A DNA stretch of 64,000 bases. Origin: Streptomyces iranensis (GTDB lineage Bacteria; Actinomycetota; Actinomycetes; Streptomycetales; Streptomycetaceae). A program made the translations under genes and the position numbers. Below, in pieces: positions 7,994 through 16,137 of the stretch (position 1 is the stretch's first letter; each line of letters starts with the position of its first letter). The notes beneath the pieces were generated by a model. It made no database searches and had not been told where the DNA came from. It saw nothing but the letters and a program-made list of their open reading frames with translations. The stretch spans positions 106,795 through 170,794 of the forward strand of contig NZ_JAGGLR010000032.1 in the NCBI RefSeq assembly GCF_017874715.1, given 5' to 3'.

Positions 7994-10900
7994 CTCTGGT
8001 TTCCCTCAGCGGCCAGCAGTTCGGCGACGGTCGCCTCCGGTGCGGCCGCCGCCGCCGTGGCCAAAGAGATGAGCAGGCCGGCCAGGCGCCGGGCATCGGT
8101 GTCCTCGATGAACCTGCGGTCATGAACAATGTGCACACTCAGGCGCTCCGGGGTCTCCAGGAGCTCGACGATGACCGGAGCTGCCGGCTCGGTGGCCCCC
8201 ACACTCAGCGGGGACATGCGCACCCGGTCCAGTACCGGGGTGAGCGAGGCATTGAGCAGATCCGCCGCGATGAAATTGACCATCGCATACGGAAGGGAGG
8301 GCGGTGCGCCCCACGCTCCGGGGTCCAGCCGGCGTATGACTTCCGCCAGCGCCAGGCGCTGGCGGGCCAGGACCTCCATCGTCCGCTGCGCGGCCTGCTC
8401 GATGTGATGGGTGAAGGACGCCGCGCCGGCGATGTCCTGGTGGACCGGCAGACCGTGTGCGGCGTAGGCGACGAGCCGGTCCGAGCCTGCCGCTTCACGG
8501 TTGGCCATGGGAATGATCGCCCCGATGCGCTCCTGACCGGTCATCCGGGACAGGCCCATGGCGACCAGCGCCAGCAGGGCATGGGCCAGAGAGGCACCGT
8601 GTTCACCGGCCACAGCCGCCAGCCGGCCGGTGACCGTGGCCGGCAGATACACCGTCATCGATCCGGCCAGCGGCTCGTGCGCCGCCCTCTTAGCGGGCCG
8701 CGACAGGCCCCGCAGCAGGCAGTACGGTGCCTCACCGGTGAGATGCGCACGCCAGGCCGCCAGGGCTTCACCGGCCTGCGGTGAGGAGAGCCACGCCGCC
8801 TCTTCGAGGAGGAAGGCCCGGTAGGCCGGGTCCGGGCCCTCCCACGGCACTGCCGCGCCGGCGAGCCGCGCGGCATAGGCACGCCGCAGGTCATCGATGA
8901 TGACGGCCATCGAGACCAGGTCGGTGACCACGTGATCGCACACCAGCAGCAGAACACCCCCCTCTTCCCCGCAGGCCCAGTGGGCCGCCCGCAGCAGCAG
9001 ACCGCAGCCGAGATCGAAAGGTTCGTTGGCCACACGGAGGACCGCCGGTGACGGCATCTCCTGCCCCGGCGGTGCGCTCTCCCGGCGGATGCCCACCAGG
9101 GAAACCGGAGCGATCTCCTGGACCGCGGCGCCGGCGTCATCCTGCAAAAACCGTGCCCGCAGCGCCTCGTGACGGCCGACCACATCGGTCAGGGCCCGCT
9201 CCAGCACCTCCAGGTCCAAGGGGCCCCGGACCGTGCACGCCAGGGAGACATTATGGGTGCCGGGGCCCAGCCCCTGCTCCCGCCGCCGCTGCTCCCTGGC
9301 CAGACGCAGATGCTGTTCCGGCGAGAGGGGCAGGAACAGCCCCGGCACCCCGGCCGCCACCGGCACCCCGGCCGCCACCGGCGCGTGGTCGATACGCTCG
9401 GCCAGATCCTTGAGGACGGGAGCATCGATCAGGTCACGTACCGTGGCCGCCACCCCCATCTCCTCACGGATGCGGGCGACCAGCTGCATCGACAGCAGCG
9501 AATGCCCGCCCAGGGCGAAGAAGTCGTCCTCACGGCAGACCCGCCCGCCCTCCAGCACCATCTCCCACAGCCGGGCCAGTGCCCGCTCGGTTCTCGTCAG
9601 GGGAGCCGAACCCGGCCGGGTCCGGTCCGCGGCCGTGCCCGGGTCCGGCAACCGGCTGCGGTCGATCTTGTAGGTGGCGGTACGCGGCCACTGCGCGACC
9701 TGGACGACGAACGAGGGCACCATGTACTTCGGAAGCCGGGCGGCGAGAAAGTCCAGCAGCCGCCGCGCGGAGATCTCACCCCCTCCGGCGGGCCGGACAT
9801 AGGCGACCAGCTGCACACCGGCCGCCCCGGGGACGGTGCGCGGCACCACCACGGCGCTCTCCACACCCTGGTGCTCCACAAGCTGGTTCTCCACCTCGCC
9901 GGGCTCGATGCGATGCCCCCTGATCTTGACCTGGTCGTCCGCCCTCCCCAACAGTTCAATCGTCCCGTCCACCCGCCGGCGGCCCAGATCGCCGGTCCGG
10001 TAGAACCGCTGTCCGGGCGGATCACCCGGCAGCGTGCGGAAACGATCCGCCGTCAGTTCCCGCCGCCCGCGATAACCGACACCCACCCCCGCGCCGCCGA
10101 TCCACAGCTCCCCGCTCTCCCCCTGCTCCACCCCGGCCAGATCCTCACCCAGCACACGCACCTGCGTATCGGGCAGCGGCCGCCCCACGGGAACCACCCC
10201 CGCCTCCTGCGGGCCGACCCGATACGCACTGGCATAGATGGTGGTCTCGGTCGGCCCGTAGGCATTCCACACTTCCCCGCACCGCTCGTACAGAGCCCTC
10301 GCCAGAGCCGGGTGCATCACCTCACCCGCACACAAAGCCAGCCGCAGCCGCCCCGCCCAGCCGTCCGCGAGCAGCATCCGCCAGGTCAGCGGAGTGGCCT
10401 GCAACACCGTCGCCCGGCTGTGAACCAGCAGAGCATGCAGCGCATCCCCCGCCACCACCTGATCATTGTCCGCGATGACAACGCGTCCCTGCGTCAGCAG
10501 AGGAAGAAAAAGATCCAGCAGACTCGGATCGAAGGAAGGAGAGGTGACCGACAGCCAGACATCGTCGCCGCGCGGACCGACCACCGAGGCCATCACCAGC
10601 ACACCCTTGGCAAACGCCTGATGGGCGATCTCCACACCCTTGGGACGCCCGGTGGAACCCGAGGTGTACATGATGTAGGCCAGATCGGCGGGACGCACAA
10701 CGGGCAGAGCCCCCCGCGCGACCCCGCCGGCGGGGGCATCGAGGAGGACCACCGGGCCGGTACCGTCCACCTCGCCGCGTAACCGGCTCACCGTCACCGT
10801 CGCCCGCGCACCCGCATCCCCGTGCATATACACACGCCGCTGCGCCGGATAGTCAGGATCGACCGGCACAAACGCGGCACCGCTGCGCATCACCCCCAGC

Positions 10901-11151
10901 AGCGCGGCCGGCAGATACACACTGCGGTCCAGCACCACGGCAACCACATCGCCGACCCCGACACCGGCCGCGACGAGTTCGCCCGCGACCCCAGCGCTGC
11001 GGCGGTCGACTTCCCCCAGCGTCATACCGGTCCCGCCGCCCTCCACCACCATCCGGTCAGGATCCTTACGGACCGCCTCGGCGAAAAGCTCCACCATCGT
11101 CCGCCCGGTCCACGGATAGGCCTCCAAAGAAGCAGCGGCCCGCGCCATCAC
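7990..11151 (-). CDS. Nonribosomal peptide synthetase, A-PCP-C
   Basis: A 1053-residue single-module synthetase with the unusual order adenylation, carrier, condensation. A domain, residues about 20-510: A3 YTSGSTGRPKG at 162-172, AYGPTE at 297-302, YRTGDLG at 384-390, catalytic Lys495 in a degenerate TYKIDR A10 motif. A hand alignment to GrsA gives a specificity code of about D-P-L-Q-L-A-A-I-Y-K, which I do not recognise. PCP: GGHSLLS with Ser551 for phosphopantetheine. C domain, about 605-1053: the HHxxxDG motif reads DHVVTDL (739-745), so the first His and the Gly are altered while the catalytic second His740 and Asp744 remain. There is no thioesterase. Both ends overlap neighbours by 4 bases (ATGA with ATP-grasp, GTGA with MFS). 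The C domain may couple the bound residue to a partner supplied in trans. Confidence 0.9.
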   Translation of the reverse strand: MMARAAASLEAYPWTGRTMVELFAEAVRKDPDRMVVEGGGTGMTLGEVDRRSAGVAGELVAAGVGVGDVVAVVLDRSVYLPAALLGVMRSGAAFVPVDPDYPAQRRVYMHGDAGARATVTVSRLRGEVDGTGPVVLLDAPAGGVARGALPVVRPADLAYIMYTSGSTGRPKGVEIAHQAFAKGVLVMASVVGPRGDDVWLSVTSPSFDPSLLDLFLPLLTQGRVVIADNDQVVAGDALHALLVHSRATVLQATPLTWRMLLADGWAGRLRLALCAGEVMHPALARALYERCGEVWNAYGPTETTIYASAYRVGPQEAGVVPVGRPLPDTQVRVLGEDLAGVEQGESGELWIGGAGVGVGYRGRRELTADRFRTLPGDPPGQRFYRTGDLGRRRVDGTIELLGRADDQVKIRGHRIEPGEVENQLVEHQGVESAVVVPRTVPGAAGVQLVAYVRPAGGGEISARRLLDFLAARLPKYMVPSFVVQVAQWPRTATYKIDRSRLPDPGTAADRTRPGSAPLTRTERALARLWEMVLEGGRVCREDDFFALGGHSLLSMQLVARIREEMGVAATVRDLIDAPVLKDLAERIDHAPVAAGVPVAAGVPGLFLPLSPEQHLRLAREQRRREQGLGPGTHNVSLACTVRGPLDLEVLERALTDVVGRHEALRARFLQDDAGAAVQEIAPVSLVGIRRESAPPGQEMPSPAVLRVANEPFDLGCGLLLRAAHWACGEEGGVLLLVCDHVVTDLVSMAVIIDDLRRAYAARLAGAAVPWEGPDPAYRAFLLEEAAWLSSPQAGEALAAWRAHLTGEAPYCLLRGLSRPAKRAAHEPLAGSMTVYLPATVTGRLAAVAGEHGASLAHALLALVAMGLSRMTGQERIGAIIPMANREAAGSDRLVAYAAHGLPVHQDIAGAASFTHHIEQAAQRTMEVLARQRLALAEVIRRLDPGAWGAPPSLPYAMVNFIAADLLNASLTPVLDRVRMSPLSVGATEPAAPVIVELLETPERLSVHIVHDRRFIEDTDARRLAGLLISLATAAAAAPEATVAELLAAEGNQR

Positions 11152-12410
11152 TCCACCTCGATCCCTATCTGGCCAACCGCCGCATCAGCCCTCAACAGAG
11201 CCTCACCGCCGTTTTGACCGCACGCCACGACACTGCCCAACAGATCGACACTGTTCTGCGGGATCCGCACCTCATCCCCCGGCGCCACATGCAAGTCCAC
11301 CTCCACCACCCCCGGGACACGCCGCACCAGATCCCCGCCATGCACCGCGCGCACCGCCCCGCTCCGCGGCGCCGAGACAAACCGCGCCGCCGCAGCACCC
11401 AGCGCGCGCAACGTGAAATCCGGCTCCTTGCCGGTATGCATCCGCACCTGCTCACGCTGCACATCCAGCCCCGTACTCTCCCGTATCAGCCGGGTGATCT
11501 GCCCCCCCGGCATCCGGGCATTGATCTCGATCAGCCTAGGACCGGAAGCGGTCATCCTGACCTCGGTATGAGCACACCCGAAATCGTGCCCGACCGCATC
11601 CAGAGCAGCGAACGCCGTACCGACCAACTCCTTTTGCACACTGCCCGGAAGAAGCGAAGGAAAGAGCTCACCGGCCTCGACAAAGTAGGGATGCCCACCG
11701 AGCCTCTTGTCCGTCACCCCCAGCAGCGTGCGCTCACCACGGAAAGTGAAACACTCCACACTCGCCTCGAACCCGATGAGGTACTCCTCCACCAGCACCC
11801 CGGGAACACGCCGCCCGCCGAAATAATCGGTCGGACGCGAGGCAATCCAGCGGTACTGCGCGGCCACCTCCCCCCGGGTACGGCACAGCCTGACATCCAG
11901 ACTCCCGCCATCCGTCATCGGCTTGACCACACACGGCAGCCCGACACGCCCCGCCGCCGTCACCGCCTCCCGCTCCGAACGGGCCCAGCCCCACGCGGGC
12001 ACACCCACACCACCCGCCTCGGCCACCCGCCTCATCTCCAGCTTGTTACGGCACACACCGGCCGCGACCGGATCCAGACCCGGCAGACCCAGCACACGCG
12101 CAACCTCCGCCACAACCGGCACATAATGATCAAGCGTGGTATAGACACCACACAGCTCACCACGCCGGTAGACCCGGTCCAAAGCCGCAACCACCGCGGC
12201 ACTGTCACGCACATCCGCCTCGATCACATCGTCCACACACCCCCCGAACGCCTCACCGGCCTCACGGCCGGGCGTGTAACGGGAGACATCACGAGTCACG
12301 AACGCAACATGCAGCCCCTGCGCACGCGCCGCATGCAGCGGAGTACGCCCCAAAGCACCCATGAAACTCTCGACAACCACGAACACACATCGCTCGTTAC
12401 TGTGCGGCAC
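11148..12410 (-). CDS. ATP-grasp amino-acid ligase
   Basis: A 420-residue ATP-grasp enzyme of the L-amino-acid ligase/carboxylate-amine ligase type, which forms an acyl phosphate and then an amide or peptide bond. Seen: an N-terminal pre-ATP-grasp domain (about 1-110), the nucleotide-binding CVVKPMTDGGS segment, LVEEY, and the metal-binding block RLIEINARMPGG. The last 90 residues form the extra C-terminal domain common in this ligase group. It starts at GTG behind GAAGGGG and overlaps the NRPS start by four bases. In the bes pathway an ATP-grasp enzyme makes a gamma-glutamyl dipeptide; a comparable step is possible here (inference). The substrate cannot be read from the sequence. Confidence 0.88.
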   Translation of the reverse strand: MPHSNERCVFVVVESFMGALGRTPLHAARAQGLHVAFVTRDVSRYTPGREAGEAFGGCVDDVIEADVRDSAAVVAALDRVYRRGELCGVYTTLDHYVPVVAEVARVLGLPGLDPVAAGVCRNKLEMRRVAEAGGVGVPAWGWARSEREAVTAAGRVGLPCVVKPMTDGGSLDVRLCRTRGEVAAQYRWIASRPTDYFGGRRVPGVLVEEYLIGFEASVECFTFRGERTLLGVTDKRLGGHPYFVEAGELFPSLLPGSVQKELVGTAFAALDAVGHDFGCAHTEVRMTASGPRLIEINARMPGGQITRLIRESTGLDVQREQVRMHTGKEPDFTLRALGAAAARFVSAPRSGAVRAVHGGDLVRRVPGVVEVDLHVAPGDEVRIPQNSVDLLGSVVACGQNGGEALLRADAAVGQIGIEVE

Positions 12411-12453
12411 ACCGGCCCCTTCGGTGTAATGAATAATTCAAGGCAACCCGCCC

Positions 12454-13659
12454 TCACAGGCGCAGCACATAGCAGAACTGATCAGTGGCCACACACCCGC
12501 GTGAACGCTTGGTCTCCTCACTGCCATGTCCGTAGTAGACAGTGGTCACACCCGCCGCGGCAGCCTCTTCCACCAACCGGTAATACAGCAACTCGAAATA
12601 CAGCGGCAACCGCTTGTTCTGCTGGTAGGCGTAGTCGAAACCGCTCTGCCGCGCATACCAGTGACCACGGTGCCGCAGAATCAACGCGAACCCCCGGACC
12701 AGCCCGCCGGCACGGGCGACGAGCACAAACGCATCCTCACCGAACCGGTCCCGGATCCCGGCATAGGTGGGCAACGACTGATCCTCCCGCCACCCGATAC
12801 CGTACTTGCGCATCAACTCCGCCTCCAGCGAAGCGAAACGAACCAGATCAGCCCCGCCGAAAGGCTCCACCGAAACCCGGCACCCCTGCTCACGCACCCT
12901 GCGACGCTCAGCAGCAATGGACACACGCCGCTTACGCGCAAACCCCGCCAGATACCCGGAGAACCCATCCGCCGGCACACGCAGCGAGCTGTAACGCCCC
13001 GAAGTGTAAAACCGGTAGCCACGACCGGCCAGAACACGCCTCAGCCCGCGATCCGTCTCATCCACATGCAGAAAAGCAACACTGACCGCACCGGCCGTCC
13101 GGGCCAGACTCTCCGCAGCAGCCACAAGCCTGTCAACATCACCGGCCGACGCCTGCTCCCCCCACAACACACGCGTATTACCCAGATGACGCCCACCCGC
13201 CAGAAGCGACGGCATCAAAGCCGCAGTCGGCTCCCCGGACAGACCACCGAGGAAATCAGCCGCATACGGCAACCCCGCCGCAACACTCTTCTCCAGAACA
13301 TAATCGGGACGACCCAACGGCCACGGCGCCTCCACCCCCGCCAGAGCAGTAGCCAGCCCCGCAACAGGCCGCCCCCCACGCTCAACCCACAGATAAGCCA
13401 TAGGAACCCCGGCCGTACTCTCCACCACATCCAGCCAACGAGTCGTCAGAAACAGATCCGACACACCCGTCAGCGCATCCCACCCCCGCCGCGGAAGAGC
13501 CGCAGCACGCCCCACCGCACGCACACCACCGGGAAGACACACCGCACTCAGATCCACGGCCGCACACCCGCGCCAGAACCGCCCGCCCCCGGGAAGAGAC
13601 AACACAAACAAGCCCGAACAGACACGTCCGCTAACAAACCTACCCCCCGTACTGCTCAC
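12454..13659 (-). CDS. FemAB/GNAT-like peptidoglycan-type aminoacyltransferase
   Basis: A 401-residue protein of the GNAT-fold group that includes FemAB and the PF04339 peptidogalycan-biosynthesis family. Some relatives transfer an aminoacyl group from aminoacyl-tRNA, including onto antibiotics of the streptothricin class. The C-terminal half carries the FARKRRVSIAAERRRV block and the end stretch TTVYYGHGSEETKRSRG that is typical of the family. The first 35 residues are low-complexity, and several in-frame GTG codons could be the real start, so the N-terminus is uncertain. It is first of the tightly spaced set FemAB, ATP-grasp, NRPS, MFS (gap of 43 bases to ATP-grasp). With the ligase and NRPS it gives the cluster three possible amide-forming enzymes. 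Confidence 0.75.
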   Translation of the reverse strand: MSSTGGRFVSGRVCSGLFVLSLPGGGRFWRGCAAVDLSAVCLPGGVRAVGRAAALPRRGWDALTGVSDLFLTTRWLDVVESTAGVPMAYLWVERGGRPVAGLATALAGVEAPWPLGRPDYVLEKSVAAGLPYAADFLGGLSGEPTAALMPSLLAGGRHLGNTRVLWGEQASAGDVDRLVAAAESLARTAGAVSVAFLHVDETDRGLRRVLAGRGYRFYTSGRYSSLRVPADGFSGYLAGFARKRRVSIAAERRRVREQGCRVSVEPFGGADLVRFASLEAELMRKYGIGWREDQSLPTYAGIRDRFGEDAFVLVARAGGLVRGFALILRHRGHWYARQSGFDYAYQQNKRLPLYFELLYYRLVEEAAAAGVTTVYYGHGSEETKRSRGCVATDQFCYVLRL

Positions 13660-13781
13660 ACCCAGCTGCCACGCAGCCCCTTGACCACATAGATCAAGCC
13701 GCGCGTCAACCTACACCAGACACATCACTCCCCAACACAACATTCGAACAATTCAATGAAACCACCCCACACCCCCACACC

Positions 13782-13999
13782 CCCAGACCCGCAGACCCCC
13801 AGACATACGGCCCTCCAGGCCCCCGGACCCCAGGCACGGCCTCCGGGCCCGCGGACCCCGGGCCGACCCCCGACATACGGACCCCGGCCCCGCGGCCCCC
13901 GGGCCGAACCCCGACATCCGGTCCCCAGGCACGGTCCCCGGGCCCGCGGTCCCCGGGCCCGCGGTCCCCGGGCACGGTCTTCGGGCCCGCGGTCCCCCG
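13782..13999. repeat. GC-rich tandem repeats, left copy
   Basis: A stretch built from degenerate units that share CCGACATnCGG followed by CCCCnGGCACGGnC and GGGCCCGCGG blocks; the units are roughly 50-60 bases long. Many blocks are themselves palindromic. The 31 bases at 13962-13992 recur exactly at 15911-15941. No protein-coding signal is apparent. The array ends the FemAB side of the cluster and borders the foreign-looking segment 14.0-15.9 kb. Confidence 0.7.
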
Positions 14000-14048
14000 A
14001 TGGCGATATGTGGATTCGGCTCTGTCCGCAGGTCCGTGAATCCCCAGG

Positions 14049-14172
14049 TCAGCGGCGGGAACGCGGGAGCTTGGTGGCCAGCACGTAACGGACGCGGAAG
14101 CCGTGCATCGCCGCCTCGGTGCCCAAAGCGATCAGCAGGCGGGACTTGCCGCCGGTGCCGCTACGGGCGCCG
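14049..14172 (-). pseudogene. IstB-like (IS21 helper ATPase) relic
   Basis: About 40 codons on the minus strand read SGTGGKS, then LLIALGTEAAM and VRYVLATKL, followed by a stop at 14049. This matches the Walker-A region of IstB, the ATP-binding helper protein of IS21-family transposons. All of the rest is missing, and the P-loop is altered (GTGGKS). It overlaps the 3' end of the neighbouring TIGR03086-type gene in another frame, so an insertion or deletion has joined the two. Confidence 0.65.
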
Positions 14173-14712
14173 ACCGGTGATGGCCACGATCCGGTCGAGG
14201 AGCGAAGCCTCGGTGGGGACCTCGACGGCCGGGCCCCACAAGCCCTCGACGGGAGCGTTCGGGACGAATGCGGCTACGTGGGCGTAGCAGGCTCGCAGCG
14301 TGTCGTCGGGGAGGTCGAAGGGCTGGTCGGTGGCCCTGGCGATGTCCCAGCCGTGCACCACTATCTCGGTGAGCGCGATCCTCCCCCATGTGTCATTCGG
14401 CAGATCGACGCCCGCGGCGTCGGTCCTGCCCTGCCAGGCCGCCGGGTCGTGCCAGGCGTCGCCGAGTGCACGCACGTTCTCGACGATGCTTACCCGCCAG
14501 TCGTCGCCAAGGTTCGCCGCAGACGGCTCAGCGGCGGCTGTGTCAGCGTCCTTGCGAGCTATGCCGATGAATCCCTGAGAAGCCCCGTCAACGTGGAGGA
14601 TGAGGTCATGGACGGTGTATTCGGTACAGCGCGTAGGACTGGTGAGTTGCTCATTGCTCACACCTGCCAACACGTCGATCATCTGGCGGCAGACTGGCTT
14701 CAGGTCGATCAC
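14161..14712 (-). CDS. TIGR03086-type metal-binding (DinB-like) protein
   Basis: A 183-residue protein of the DinB/maleylpyruvate-isomerase N-terminal-like superfamily, TIGR03086 type. The family marks are an N-terminal helix bundle with TEYTVHDLILHVDG (metal-binding His) and the later EIVVHGWDIARATDQ with another His. Such proteins are presumed metal-dependent thiol-linked enzymes, mostly uncharacterised. It starts at GTG behind an AGGAGA. The stop falls inside the IstB relic, so the native C-terminus may have been changed. It belongs to the 14.0-15.9 kb segment and has no evident link to the biosynthetic cluster. Confidence 0.75.
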   Translation of the reverse strand: MIDLKPVCRQMIDVLAGVSNEQLTSPTRCTEYTVHDLILHVDGASQGFIGIARKDADTAAAEPSAANLGDDWRVSIVENVRALGDAWHDPAAWQGRTDAAGVDLPNDTWGRIALTEIVVHGWDIARATDQPFDLPDDTLRACYAHVAAFVPNAPVEGLWGPAVEVPTEASLLDRIVAITGRRP

Positions 14713-15148
14713 GGGTTTTTTCTCCTCGGTCGCGCGATGCGGTCACATAGGCAGACGACCCGTGGAACAAGAACTCATCGGTCTGCTTCTCCACCGGGGA
14801 CCTCGGCCCGCCCCTGGTGCATGAACCCGGTAGCGAGCGCGAGAGCCCGGTGGGCCTCCGCAGTCGTGGTGGAGGGCGGGTTGCGGTCCCCATGCGTGGG
14901 CCTGGGATGGCCCGGCGAAGCTCGTCGAAGGCTCACCGGGAATCTCCACACGTCAACGCGTGACCTCCGCACAGCGTGATCTGCGTTTCAGCAGGTCAAC
15001 GGATTCCGTCGGTTCCTCAGCCATGGCCTTCACGAAACTGCGGACAGAGCCGTGGATTTCCCCACTTGCCGCTCAGGGATGAAACAGACCTGCTCTGGTG
15101 ATCTCCCCATCCAATGAGGGGCAGATGGATTAACGGACTGAGCCAGCG
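14713..15148. other. Intergenic, no gene recognised
   Basis: About 430 bases of ordinary composition upstream of the TIGR03086-type gene. Short minus-strand frames exist (one ends ALALATGFMHQG...), but I cannot connect them to a family. They may be remains of a lost gene. Confidence 0.4.
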
Positions 15149-15637
15149 TCACCACGTCAAGGTCAGCGAACCTCCGACCGGCAGCGTGTGCCAGTGGTGG
15201 GCGTAATCGTCGAACCGGGACACGATCCGGCCGACCACCGGGGGGATCTCCCCCGCCGTGACATATGCAGGAAGCTCCCGCGCGTGGCCGTGCCGTACCT
15301 CCCACACGGGTACAGCGATGCCCGCCAGCTCCTCCGACATGGCCATGTCGGCCTTCGCCTGGAGGGACGGCCTGCTTCGCTTCGACTTGCGGCGCCGAGC
15401 GGCCTTGGCGCGCTCCACGCGGCCGGCGGGCCAGAACATACCGTTGTCGCCAGCGGCCAGCCGTCCATAGACCCCGAGCTTGATGCCCGCCTCCGCCTCG
15501 ACGAGGAAGTGCACCAGGTCGTGCGGAAGATAGCCATGCCCGCCGGGCCCGTTGCGCGGGGCCAGCACGGCACCGGTCTCGCGATGCACGGCGATGCCGT
15601 AACTCCTACCGGGACCTTTAGTGAAAACGACGCGCAT
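15149..15637 (-). CDS. Conserved Streptomyces hypothetical protein
   Basis: A 162-residue protein that begins MRVVFTKGPGRSYG and contains YLPHDLVHFLVEAEAGI near residue 45 and a C-terminal WHTLPVGGSLTLTW. I recall similar small proteins of unknown function in many Streptomyces. There are no membrane segments and no recognisable catalytic motif. The longer open frame upstream has no family resemblance, so the start is set at the ATG at 15637. It may be leaderless, since no ribosome-binding site is obvious. It stands alone in the segment between the two repeat arrays. Confidence 0.7.
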   Translation of the reverse strand: MRVVFTKGPGRSYGIAVHRETGAVLAPRNGPGGHGYLPHDLVHFLVEAEAGIKLGVYGRLAAGDNGMFWPAGRVERAKAARRRKSKRSRPSLQAKADMAMSEELAGIAVPVWEVRHGHARELPAYVTAGEIPPVVGRIVSRFDDYAHHWHTLPVGGSLTLTW

Positions 15638-15884
15638 GCCAGGCACGGTAGATGACGGTCGCGGCCGCACACACCTGGTATTCCGGCGCGCGCAGCCGGC
15701 ACGGCACTCAGATTGCGGCAGTCGCGGCGCCTCAGGAAAGGCCCACCGCCACCGCGCGGCCGTCCAAGTCGGGGCTGGCGGGGCAGCGGGACCCGTCCTT
15801 CTCGTCGTCGTGCAGAACAAGCGAGCTGCGTCAGCGCCAACGATGTGAGGCGAGGAGCGTCCCTGGCCACTTTCAGGAATCGCC
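15638..15884. other. Intergenic, no gene recognised
   Basis: Roughly 250 bases between the conserved hypothetical gene and the right repeat array. Open frames on both strands are present, but none resembles a known family. Confidence 0.35.
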
Positions 15885-16130
15885 ATCACCCCGGGCCGAA
15901 CCCGGACATGCGGTCCCCGGGCACGGTCTTCGGGCCCGCGGACCCCGGGCTGATCCCGGGGCCGCGGTCCCCGGGCTGCGAGGGCGGGGCGGTGTGCTGG
16001 CCGCACGCGCGGGCATGAGACCGCCGCCCGCCGCAGCGGGAGCACGGGAGCACGGGAGCACGGGAGCACGGGAGCACGGGAGCATACCCGGCGGACGGCG
16101 TGCACGCGGTCCCGGAGACGGCCAGCCCCC
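15885..16130. repeat. GC-rich repeats, right copy, with an 8-bp tandem array
   Basis: The first part repeats the units of the array at 13.8-14.0 kb: a GGGCCGAACCCnGACAT block, then the exact 31-base match 15911-15941. At 16041-16084 follow five perfect copies of the octamer AGCACGGG and a partial sixth. This microsatellite-like tract lies just downstream of the MHS transporter gene and is probably variable between strains. Confidence 0.75.
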
Positions 16131-16137
16131 CGGGGGC

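Noticed and set aside
14775..14972. A 65-codon minus-strand frame ending ALALATGFMHQG...
   Set aside because: It is too short, has no ribosome-binding site and no recognisable homology.
16041..16084. Tandem repeats as a possible CRISPR array
   Set aside because: Units of 8 bases without spacers; no array structure and no cas genes.
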